Of a stretch of 12,837 nt of DNA, positions 1 through 5,535 are shown one piece after another. Numbering within the stretch: the stretch's first letter is position 1; each line of letters begins with the position of its first letter. Location: positions 1 to 12,837 of the forward strand of contig JBILLQ010000087.1 in the NCBI GenBank assembly GCA_044375975.1, read 5' to 3'. Source of the DNA: UBA5018 sp044375975 (GTDB lineage: Bacteria > Cyanobacteriota > Cyanobacteriia > PCC-6307 > Cyanobiaceae). Below the pieces are notes generated by a model. It did no database searches and was not told the DNA's origin. It worked only from the letters and a program-made list of their open reading frames with translations. The position numbers were made by a program, and so were the translations under genes.

Positions 1-29
1 CCCCAGTCACCCAGGGCTCTCGGTGGCGC

Positions 30-124
30 GTTGCCTCTCGGCAACTCAGAAAACCTACAACACCGTCGGCTCTCGCCTTCTTCGTCGTAGACCGCGCTCC
101 CTCGGGGTTCCCCTTCGGTTGCGC
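30..124. other. Possible structured RNA or element end
   Basis: GTTGCC (30-35) and GGCAAC (40-45) form a perfect 6-bp stem with a TCTC tetraloop. Further on, GCGC (94-97) pairs with GCGC (121-124), enclosing GGGG (104-107) and CCCC (110-113) around a 2-base gap, which gives a broken longer hairpin. Several foldable units in 95 bases suggest a structured transcript or the end of a dispersed element cut by the window edge. I cannot identify it, and chance folding of GC-rich DNA is a real alternative. Confidence 0.25.
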
Positions 125-210
125 AGTCCAAAATCCTATCACCCCACTCACGCCCACACTGCCAACCAGGCCACTTTTCCCACAAAACACTGCCCCACAA
201 ACGCTTTCAC

Positions 211-236
211 CCACTGCTCTCACCCACTGCTCTCAC
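211..236. repeat. 13-bp perfect tandem duplication
   Basis: CCACTGCTCTCAC occurs twice back to back (211-223 and 224-236) inside the C-rich, G-poor tract left of the purine-rich repeat block. It looks like a simple slippage duplication in non-coding DNA. Confidence 0.8.
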
Positions 237-274
237 GCTCCAAAACACTCCTCGCTTGCCGCTGGCAAGTCACA

Positions 275-560
275 GGACAAGGCATTTCACCCGCAGAAAA
301 AGCGCGGGCTTCCGGAGCGCAAAGGCAAAACAGAGGCGGCCAAGGCGCGCGCTTCCCGCAGGAAAGGTCAATTCAGACGCACGGCAGGGCACAAAGCAGA
401 GGCGAGGAAAACGAATGCTGGGGGCGGAGCAGCGGCAATTCAGAGGGAGGACCAAGGAAGCTCGGGCCGGAGCAAGGCATTTCAGCGCCGGAAAGGCACC
501 AAAGCGGAGGGAAGAGCGGCGAGGCGAACAGGGGAAGCTGGGGGCAAAAACAGAAAATCA
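275..560. repeat. Degenerate ~110-bp tandem repeat block, purine-rich
   Basis: A loose motif of the form GGCAAwTCAGmGG recurs near 281, 324, 366, 388, 434, 476, 495 and 543. Matching landmarks are about 110 bases apart: 324 to 434, 366 to 476, 388 to 495 (107), 434 to 543. Each full unit also contains an ACAAAGCAGAGG-like or CCAAAGCGGAGG-like segment and ends near GCTGGGGGC (about 417-425 and 537-545). About 2.5 diverged units are visible. The block is strongly G/A-rich on the plus strand and C/T-rich on the minus strand. I aligned it by eye, so the exact unit boundaries are uncertain. No protein reading is convincing. Confidence 0.5.
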
Positions 561-721
561 ACCAGCGTCTCCTCGCGATCCGCAGCCAGCACTGGAAAGT
601 CAGCAGCTCCTAGGTCGGTTCCCACCGGTATGTCGCCGGGATGGCGCTGCAGCAATGCCTAGATAGTGAGCAAACCTGTCGTCAAAGCGGCCTGAAATAG
701 CCCGGTTAATTTCCCCACATG

Positions 722-762
722 AAGCCCCACGAATGGCAGCGATGCGGCCATTCGTGGGGCTT
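722..762. repeat. Perfect 16-bp inverted repeat (hairpin)
   Basis: AAGCCCCACGAATGGC (722-737) is exactly complementary to GCCATTCGTGGGGCTT (747-762), leaving a 9-base loop (738-746). An A-run (763-768) follows on the plus strand, and no T-run follows on either strand, so it is not a textbook intrinsic terminator. It lies about 220 bases past the stop of the DUF1517 gene, in that transcript's direction. It may act as a terminator (cyanobacteria lack Rho, and their terminators often have poor U-tracts), or it may be the inverted repeat of a small mobile element. Confidence 0.75.
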
Positions 763-984
763 AAAAAATGCATGAATAGCTTCTCCCCAGCCACGATCCG
801 CCGGCTGCCACAACAGCGCCATAGCAGTAGATGCAAGCTGTGGCAAGCCCGCTCACCTAGGCCGGATTGGGCCTATCCCTTAGCCATATGAGCAGCCTGC
901 GTCAAGCCCTGTGGACTGGGTTCAAGCGTTATCAGGGCCAGGCCCACGGCGAGCCGGCCCGCCCCCTTACATAGATAGAAAAAC

Positions 985-1938
985 CTATAGATGTGACAGT
1001 TGCGGATAGGCGGTAATCAGCTGTTCAGTACTCAGCACCTCGCCGATTCCCTCCGGTTGCCAGATCACCTCTAAAGCCAGCAGGTCATCGGCGCTCACGC
1101 CGCCTACTACCTGCAGGCTGTTGCGCAGGGCCTCCCCACTGCCACCGCCCTGGAGGTTGAGCCGGCTGCGGCTGGCCAGCAGCAGGGTGATGGCAATGAA
1201 GTCGCTGGTGGCATCGCTATCTCCCACCTTCTTGGATAGCTCATCGGCCCGTTGCCCCTGCACATTGGTGGTGAGCTCCCGATCCAATTTGGAGCGCTCC
1301 GCCATCGAGAGGCGATTGAAGGTGCTCTCCGCCGAGGCAAAGGGCACCTGGCCCACCTCCACCGCCGCATACACCCAGAGATCTGGATGGCGCAGCAAGG
1401 CCAGGCTGGTCTCCTGCAGCACCCTCTGCAGCCCCAGGTTGCTAGAGGTGTCGGCAGTGGCGGCCAAGCGGCGCAGATCAGCTTGCAACTCGCGGGCAGA
1501 GGCCAAGAGGCCCAGCTGCACCTGGGCGATCGACACAGGCCCATCAGGACGAACAGCATTGGCCATGGGGCCATCGCCATAGGAGAGGGCTGGTCCACCA
1601 CCGCCACCGCCCCGCAGGGCATTGGCGATCAGACCCACTACAGCCATCAGCAACAAAAAGCCAAACAGGCCGCCGCCACCAAAGCCAAAGATCGGCAGCA
1701 GGAAGGGGAAGCCAATGCCACCGCCAAAACCGCCGCGATAGCCCCCACCCCCTCCATAGCCACCACCGCCATAGCCGCCATAGCCGCCACCGCCATAGCT
1801 GCGGGGCATCGACGGAGCAGAGCGAAAGCTGCCGCCACCGATGCGGCCTCCACTGGCGGCGGCACTGGGTTCGGGATGCACCAACAACAAAGAGATCAGC
1901 AGGGCTGGCAGGGCCAGCCAGCTCAGGCAGCGCCGCAT
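985..1938 (-). CDS. DUF1517 family exported/membrane protein
   Basis: A 317-residue protein. It opens with a signal peptide (Met-Arg-Arg, hydrophobic 5-20, Ala-rich cleavage region ending near 28), then a Gly/Tyr-rich low-complexity stretch (about 30-76, Gly-Gly-Tyr-Gly repeats). A hydrophobic segment follows (about 77-108), then a second short Gly run and a globular C-terminal region (about 120-317) with the DUF1517 look. The family is found in cyanobacteria and plants; plant FLAP1, linked to acclimation to fluctuating light, carries this domain, so a thylakoid-related role is possible but is inference. I chose the ATG at 1938 because it directly precedes the signal peptide; upstream in-frame sequence is Trp/Ser-rich and overlaps thiS. 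It lies 52 bases after thiS on the same strand and is probably cotranscribed with it. The biochemical function is unknown. Confidence 0.82.
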   Translation of the reverse strand: MRRCLSWLALPALLISLLLVHPEPSAAASGGRIGGGSFRSAPSMPRSYGGGGYGGYGGGGYGGGGGYRGGFGGGIGFPFLLPIFGFGGGGLFGFLLLMAVVGLIANALRGGGGGGPALSYGDGPMANAVRPDGPVSIAQVQLGLLASARELQADLRRLAATADTSSNLGLQRVLQETSLALLRHPDLWVYAAVEVGQVPFASAESTFNRLSMAERSKLDRELTTNVQGQRADELSKKVGDSDATSDFIAITLLLASRSRLNLQGGGSGEALRNSLQVVGGVSADDLLALEVIWQPEGIGEVLSTEQLITAYPQLSHL

Positions 1939-1990
1939 GGAAGGGGAGCGGGTGGGAAGCGCCAAGTCGCCAGGGCGGATGTCCGAAAAT

Positions 1991-2263
1991 CTAGGAACCA
2001 CCACCCACGATGGTGACCACCTCCAGCACGTCGGATTCCACCACCGGCTGCTCACTCCAGCGGCTGCGGGGCAGGATCGTGCCGTTGAACTCCACCACCA
2101 CCAACTGGGGGCGATAGCCGAGCTGCTCCAGGGCCTGATCCAGGCTGAGCCCCGCGCCACAGCTACGCGGCTCGCCATTCACCCGCAACTGGATCTCAGC
2201 CTTTTGCGGGTCTGCCATTTGTGGCTCAGCCATTTGCGGCTCATCGTTGGCGGAGGCGCTCAT
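1991..2263 (-). CDS. thiS: Sulfur carrier protein ThiS
   Basis: A 90-residue protein. From about residue 24 it has the beta-grasp fold pattern of ThiS (Ile-Gln-Leu-Arg-Val-Asn-Gly, then Gln-Leu-Val-Val-Val-Glu-Phe-Asn-Gly, then Leu-Glu-Val-Val-Thr-Ile-Val-Gly-Gly-Gly). ThiS carries sulfur as a C-terminal thiocarboxylate for making the thiazole ring of thiamine. Its ATG overlaps the thiE stop in an ATGA, which supports the start and suggests translational coupling. Two features stand out. The N-terminus carries three copies of a pentapeptide (Glu-Pro-Gln-Met-Ala, twice, then Asp-Pro-Gln-Lys-Ala). The last codon is Ser, so the chain ends Gly-Gly-Gly-Ser rather than at the Gly-Gly carboxylate normally adenylated by ThiF. 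No thiF, thiG or thiO is in the window. Confidence 0.9.
   Translation of the reverse strand: MSASANDEPQMAEPQMADPQKAEIQLRVNGEPRSCGAGLSLDQALEQLGYRPQLVVVEFNGTILPRSRWSEQPVVESDVLEVVTIVGGGS
2199..2243 (-). repeat. 15-bp x3 in-frame tandem repeat in thiS
   Basis: On the plus strand GCCTTTTGCGGGTCT, GCCATTTGTGGCTCA and GCCATTTGCGGCTCA lie end to end (2199-2213, 2214-2228, 2229-2243). The last two differ at one base. On the coding strand they give the pentapeptide repeats just ahead of the ThiS fold, in a segment most ThiS proteins do not have. Confidence 0.85.
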
Positions 2264-3366
2264 GCTTCGCACTCCAAGGCCGCCAGTAGCTCCTGGGCGC
2301 TGGCCTCCGGATTGGCCGCCTCGGTGATCGCCCGCACCACCGCCACCCGGGTGGCACCGGCGGCCCGCAGCGCCGGCAGGCCAGGCGCATCGATGCCACC
2401 GATGGCAAAAAACGGAATTGGACAAGCGGCGGCGGCATTGCTCACGGCCTCCAGGCCCACCGGCAGGCGGCCGGGCTTGGTGGGGGTCGCCGCCACCGGG
2501 CCTACCCCCACGTAGTCACAGCCATCGGCCACGGCCTGCTGGATCTGCTCCAGGCCATGGGTGCTGCGGCCGATCAGGCGGTCCGGTCCCAGCAGGGCCC
2601 GGGCCACGGCGGGGGGCAGATCCCCCTGGCCCAAATGCACCCCATCGGCCTCCACCGCCAGGGCCAGATCGATGCGGTCATTGACGATGAACAGGGCCCC
2701 ATGGCGGGCGCAGAGTTGGCGCAGCTGCCGCGCCTGCTGCAACCTTTCGCCATCGCTGAGGGGGCTGCCATCGGCCGCCGTGGCCCCCGGCTTGGCTCGG
2801 TATTGCAGCAGGCGCACCCCGCCGGCGAGGGCACCGGTCACCATTTCCACCAGGTTGGGCACCGGGCTAGTCACCAGATAGAGGTGACAGCGCTGCAATA
2901 GCTGGCGGCGTTCGGCACCGCTCGACTGCAAAAGGTTGGCCCGCAGCAGATCCACCTCCAAGTCATAGAGCTCATAGCGCACCGCAGCGGCCTCTTGCGC
3001 CAGCTGGGGCTCGCCGCTGCGGGCAAATTCCTCGATCACCCGCAGTGCTTCCTGGGCCCGACCGGCATTGGCGGCCAGAATCTGGCCTGGGCTGAGGCGC
3101 TCCGCCTGGGCGGGGTGGCCCATGCCGGTGGCCGGATCGGTGGCGGTGTGGCGCGCCAGCTTGAACCGATCGGCATGGCAGCTGCCCAGGCGCTGGCGCA
3201 GGTGCTTGCAGCGGGCCACCAGATCGGCACGATCCAAGCCAAAGCGAGCCCAGTCCTCCAGCACCCGCAGGCCCTCGCGGGCTCGATCCAAGTTGGCATC
3301 CAGCAGGCGATGCACCGCAAGCTCAGTTGCCGGTTGGCCAGGTGTGGGATTGACAGCGGAGACCAT
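2260..3366 (-). CDS. thiE: Thiamine-phosphate synthase, two-domain cyanobacterial type
   Basis: A 368-residue protein. The C-terminal half (about 158-368) is a TIM-barrel thiamine-phosphate synthase, joining the pyrimidine and thiazole phosphates to make thiamine phosphate. Visible motifs are Gln-Tyr-Arg (188-190), Val-Asn-Asp-Arg (228-231), His-Leu-Gly-Gln (244-247), Gly-Val-Gly-Pro-Val-Ala-Ala-Thr-Pro-Thr-Lys (287-297) and Ile-Gly-Gly-Ile (322-325). The helical N-terminal domain (1 to about 150) is the extra domain known from cyanobacterial ThiE. In it, a motif of the type Ala-Asn-x-x-Arg-Ala-x-Glu-x-Leu-Arg-Val-x-Glu appears twice (about 24-37 and 99-112). I took the ATG at 3366; an in-frame TTG at 3417 would add 17 residues and touch the divergent microprotein start. 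The stop overlaps the thiS start. No TPP riboswitch is apparent upstream, where only 50 bases separate it from the divergent gene. Confidence 0.93.
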   Translation of the reverse strand: MVSAVNPTPGQPATELAVHRLLDANLDRAREGLRVLEDWARFGLDRADLVARCKHLRQRLGSCHADRFKLARHTATDPATGMGHPAQAERLSPGQILAANAGRAQEALRVIEEFARSGEPQLAQEAAAVRYELYDLEVDLLRANLLQSSGAERRQLLQRCHLYLVTSPVPNLVEMVTGALAGGVRLLQYRAKPGATAADGSPLSDGERLQQARQLRQLCARHGALFIVNDRIDLALAVEADGVHLGQGDLPPAVARALLGPDRLIGRSTHGLEQIQQAVADGCDYVGVGPVAATPTKPGRLPVGLEAVSNAAAACPIPFFAIGGIDAPGLPALRAAGATRVAVVRAITEAANPEASAQELLAALECEA

Positions 3367-3416
3367 GGAGGCGTTTGGGGGGCTGCTTAAGGTGAGCGGG
3401 CGCTGGATAGAAGGCA

Positions 3417-3533
3417 ATGGAGCAGGGTGGATCTGACAGCCCCATGCTGGTGCTGATATCTGGAATTCTGCTGCTGGGGGGCATCGCCGTTTTTATCGGC
3501 TGGGGCCTTACCCACGCCTACCCGACAGCCTGA
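3417..3533 (+). CDS. Single-span membrane microprotein, unrecognised
   Basis: A 38-codon frame from ATG 3417 to TGA 3531-3533. A second in-frame ATG at 3444 gives a 29-residue version that begins directly with the hydrophobic core and may be the real start (GGAG/AGGGTGGA-like purines lie upstream). The core is about 22 hydrophobic residues (Leu-Val-Leu-Ile-Ser-Gly-Ile-Leu-Leu-Leu-Gly-Gly-Ile-Ala-Val-Phe-Ile-Gly), followed by Trp-Gly-Leu-Thr-His-Ala-Tyr-Pro-Thr-Ala. Size and shape match the tiny one-helix subunits of thylakoid complexes (Photosystem, cytochrome b6f, NDH-1), but I could not match it to PsaM, PsbN, PsbX, PetG, PetM or PetN as I remember them. It is divergent from thiE. It would be missed by length-filtered gene callers. 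Its coding status rests on the clean membrane-helix pattern alone. Confidence 0.6.
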   Translation: MEQGGSDSPMLVLISGILLLGGIAVFIGWGLTHAYPTA

Positions 3534-3840
3534 GGGCAGCCAAAGCTTGAACAGCCAGCCTCAGGGCTAGAAACGATTCAAGGCAGCCCCAAAAATCCCA
3601 AATCTCACCGCTCTGATCTGGCGAGAATCGGGGTGACCATTTGCAAGGCCAGCCCTTACGAGGGCCATGCTGTGTGTAGCTGGAGCTAAATCAACCCGAT
3701 CAAATCTAAATCAAACTGATTTCGTTGCGGTCAAGGAAGCTTTTGATAATCACTATTTTTGCACTTCTGCATTCTGCAAACTCTTCCGGCTCCATGGCCG
3801 CCCTCAGCTGTAGCCCAGATTTTTTAGAATCTTTTTAACT
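3534..3840. other. Gene-free stretch between convergent microprotein and ribF
   Basis: No gene is visible here. The right half is distinctly AT-richer than the surroundings. CCTGAGG (3529-3535) and CCTCAGG (3559-3565) can pair just past the microprotein stop, a weak candidate terminator. CTAAATCAACCCGAT (3686-3700) and CTAAATCAAACTGAT (3706-3720) form a 20-bp-spaced direct repeat. AGATT (3817-3821) and AATCT (3828-3832) followed by a T-run could be a weak plus-strand terminator. Because both flanking genes point inward, a 3' UTR pair is expected, yet the AT-rich part and the direct repeats resemble a promoter or operator. Confidence 0.5.
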
Positions 3841-4785
3841 TTAATAGTTAATTTGCTCTATATCTGCTTGCGTCTGGCAGGTCTGCCGTGCCAGCTCGGC
3901 ATCGCGGCCAATCTGGTCGCTGAGGGCCTGCACATCCTGAAATCTCTGCTGGGAACGTATCCAGGCCAGGGGCTCCACCCGCAGCGACTCACCGAGCAAC
4001 TGCTGCTGATAATCCAAAAGATGCACCTCCACCGAGGAAGGGGCGGTTGGATCCACGGTGGGCTGGGGCCCCAGGTTCATCACCGCCGCCCATCGCTGCG
4101 ACCCAAGCCAGGCCCAGGCGGCATAAACCCCTTCCCGAGGCAAAAACTTGCGGCCATCCACCTGCAAATTGGCGGTGGGCCAACCCAACTGGCGCCCCAG
4201 ACCCCGGCCTTGCACCACCACCCCGCTGAAGCGGTAGGGCCGCTCCAACAGCCGCTTGGCCTCGCCAAGATCTCCGGCGGCGAGGGCCCGGCGGATGCGG
4301 CTGCTGCTCACCCGCTCAGCACCATCCCAGAGCATCGGCAGCACGCTCACCCGCACCCCCAGGCCCGCGGCGATGTGCGCCAAGGCGGCGCTGTCTCCAC
4401 TGCGACCCGCCCCGAAACGGAAGTTATCGCCGACGGCGATGCAGCTGGCCTGCAGCTGGCCCACCAGCACCTGCTCCACGAAGCTTTCGGGGCTGAGGGC
4501 CGCCAGCTCGCGATTGAACGGCACCAGCACCAACTGGCGGATACCCAGGGGGGAGAGCAGCTCCAGCTTCTCCTCTGGCAGATCCAGCCGCAAGCGGGTA
4601 TCGCCGTAAAGCACCTCGCGGGGATGGGGCCAAAAACTGACCACCGTGGGGATGGCCTGGCCCGATGGGCCGCCAGAGGCGATCGCCTCGATCACCCGGC
4701 GATGCCCCCTGTGCAAGCCGTCGAAACTGCCCAGGGCGATCGCCGTGGGCCGCAGGGCGTCCAGGGGTGAGCGCAGGGGAATCAA
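3841..4785 (-). CDS. ribF: Bifunctional riboflavin kinase / FAD synthetase
   Basis: RibF phosphorylates riboflavin to FMN and adenylates FMN to FAD. The N-terminal nucleotidyltransferase domain shows Gly-Ser-Phe-Asp-Gly-Leu-His-Arg-Gly-His (19-28), Trp-Pro-His-Pro-Arg-Glu-Val-Leu (52-59) and Ser-Ser-Ser-Arg-Ile-Arg (160-165). The flavokinase domain shows Gly-Arg-Gly-Leu-Gly-Arg-Gln-Leu-Gly-Trp-Pro-Thr-Ala-Asn-Leu (193-207), Gly-Val-Tyr-Ala (219-222), Met-Asn-Leu-Gly-Pro-Gln-Pro-Thr (236-243) and Val-Glu-Val-His (252-255). Start: I favour TTG at 4785 (314 residues, normal family length, Met-Ile-Pro-Leu just before the first strand). An upstream ATG at 4896 adds 37 Pro/Gly-rich residues and would overlap the divergent gene's ATG by two bases, leaving no promoter space. 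The last residues run into an AT-rich stop region. Function is certain from the motifs; only the start is open. Confidence 0.93.
   Translation of the reverse strand: MIPLRSPLDALRPTAIALGSFDGLHRGHRRVIEAIASGGPSGQAIPTVVSFWPHPREVLYGDTRLRLDLPEEKLELLSPLGIRQLVLVPFNRELAALSPESFVEQVLVGQLQASCIAVGDNFRFGAGRSGDSAALAHIAAGLGVRVSVLPMLWDGAERVSSSRIRRALAAGDLGEAKRLLERPYRFSGVVVQGRGLGRQLGWPTANLQVDGRKFLPREGVYAAWAWLGSQRWAAVMNLGPQPTVDPTAPSSVEVHLLDYQQQLLGESLRVEPLAWIRSQQRFQDVQALSDQIGRDAELARQTCQTQADIEQINY
4678..4687. repeat. HIP1-core site GGCGATCGCC
   Basis: GGCGATCGCC is the extended form of HIP1 (GCGATCGC), a palindrome over-represented in many cyanobacterial genomes. This copy lies inside ribF. It supports the cyanobacterial assignment and has no known gene-specific role. 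Confidence 0.8.
4735..4744. repeat. HIP1-core site GGCGATCGCC
   Basis: Second copy of the extended HIP1 palindrome, 57 bases from the first and also inside ribF. I saw no further perfect copy of the octamer in the window. Confidence 0.8.
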
Positions 4786-4894
4786 CGCGATGGGGGCGGG
4801 CAGCTTGGCTGGGATCCTGCCACCCAGTGGTTCCAGCCCCAGCTGGCATGGCAATTTGGGAGCAGTGTGGGGGCCAGGCCCCAGCGGGGCGGCC

Positions 4895-5485
4895 ATGGCC
4901 GATCGACTGGATATTCAACGCATTTCGGCAGCCCTGCGGCGGCTGGGCTGGCTGCGCTTGTGGGCCCAGGTGCTCCTGGCCGTGGTGGTGCTGGGGGTGC
5001 TGCTGTTCAACAACATCGGTGGGCGCATGGCCGCCAATTCCTCCCGGGCCCTGGGTCTGGGACCAGGGCTCTCGCTCACCACCCTGGCCTTCTTCTTACT
5101 GATCTGGTCCATCTGGCAGAGCGGGCTGCTGATCCGCTGCGGCCGGGCCCTGGACGCCCCCGTGCGCCCCAGCAAGGGGGAGACCTCAAGGCTGATCAAG
5201 CGGGGCATCCTGGCCGACCTGGCCGGGCTCACCCTGGCGGTACTCGGCTATCAGTCCCTGGCCGGCAGCCTCTGTATTCAGGCCTCTCAACAGGTGCCTG
5301 GCTTCTTCGGTGCCCAGATCCAAATGGCGCCCGGCACCGCCGGCCGGGTGGTGGGTCTGCCGATCACCTCGATCGAGATGTTCTCGGTGCTGGGCAACAC
5401 CCAGGTGCTGTTCGGCCACCTGATCGGCCTTTGGATCAGCCTCTGGCTGCTTCAGCGCATCCACCGCTCCTCTACCGCCACCTGA
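4895..5485 (+). CDS. DUF3611 / Tic21-like four-helix membrane protein
   Basis: A 196-residue protein with hydrophobic segments at about 19-38, 60-80, 104-124 and 168-187, typical of DUF3611, the cyanobacterial family related to plastid Tic21/PIC1. In plants, Tic21 has been linked to protein import and to iron transport; the bacterial role is unsettled, so I name only the family. The stretch Phe-Asn-Asn-Ile-Gly-Gly (38-43) after helix 1 and the Met-Phe-Ser-Val-Leu-Gly-Asn-Thr-Gln (162-170) segment before helix 4 look like conserved loops. Start: the ATG at 4895 within CCATGG begins Met-Ala-Asp-Arg-Leu-Asp-Ile-Gln, a normal family N-terminus; the frame is open further upstream but that part overlaps ribF. 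It converges on surE, with a three-copy 18-bp repeat across the junction. Confidence 0.85.
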   Translation: MADRLDIQRISAALRRLGWLRLWAQVLLAVVVLGVLLFNNIGGRMAANSSRALGLGPGLSLTTLAFFLLIWSIWQSGLLIRCGRALDAPVRPSKGETSRLIKRGILADLAGLTLAVLGYQSLAGSLCIQASQQVPGFFGAQIQMAPGTAGRVVGLPITSIEMFSVLGNTQVLFGHLIGLWISLWLLQRIHRSSTAT

Positions 5486-5535
5486 AACTAAAGCGGCAGC
5501 TGAAGCTCAGGCGCCAGCTAAAGCTCAAGGTTGCA
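5482..5535. repeat. 18-bp x3 tandem repeat across DUF3611/surE 3' ends
   Basis: CTGAAACTAAAGCGGCAG (5482-5499), CTGAAGCTCAGGCGCCAG (5500-5517) and CTAAAGCTCAAGGTTGCA (5518-5535) are successive diverged copies. The DUF3611 stop (5483-5485) lies in the first copy and the surE stop (5525-5527) in the third, so the repeat fills the 39-base gap between the convergent genes and forms the last codons of surE. Confidence 0.75.

Larger units (their letters stand above)
1..984. other. Gene-free stretch with repeats and inverted repeats
   Basis: I find no protein I can defend here. Two overlapping frames stay open for over 500 bases across about 23-666, but their translations are extremely Arg/Lys-rich and low in complexity, as expected of stop-poor, compositionally skewed DNA. 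About 127-250 is strikingly C-rich and G-poor, and about 275-560 is purine-rich and repetitive. The left edge (30-124) can fold into hairpins, and 722-762 is a perfect inverted repeat. At 888-974 there is a 28-codon ATG frame (Met-Ser-Ser-Leu-Arg start) with no visible ribosome-binding site, which I do not call. The DUF1517 gene at the right ends into this region, so its transcript terminator should lie here. No tRNA or rRNA signature is visible. Confidence 0.6.

Noticed and set aside
23..666. Two overlapping plus-strand frames of 136-196 codons
   Set aside because: Highly basic, low-complexity translations, no domain, no ribosome-binding site, and they lie over a skewed repeat block in which stops are simply rare.
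600..836. A 78-codon minus-strand frame
   Set aside because: It reads straight through the perfect inverted repeat at 722-762 and shows no family signature.
1252..2016. 254-codon plus-strand frame
   Set aside because: Antisense shadow of the DUF1517 gene, whose signal peptide and Gly-rich region explain the sequence much better.
3367..3416. TPP riboswitch upstream of thiE
   Set aside because: Only 50 bases are available before the divergent microprotein and I see no thi-box core; the gap is too short for the aptamer.
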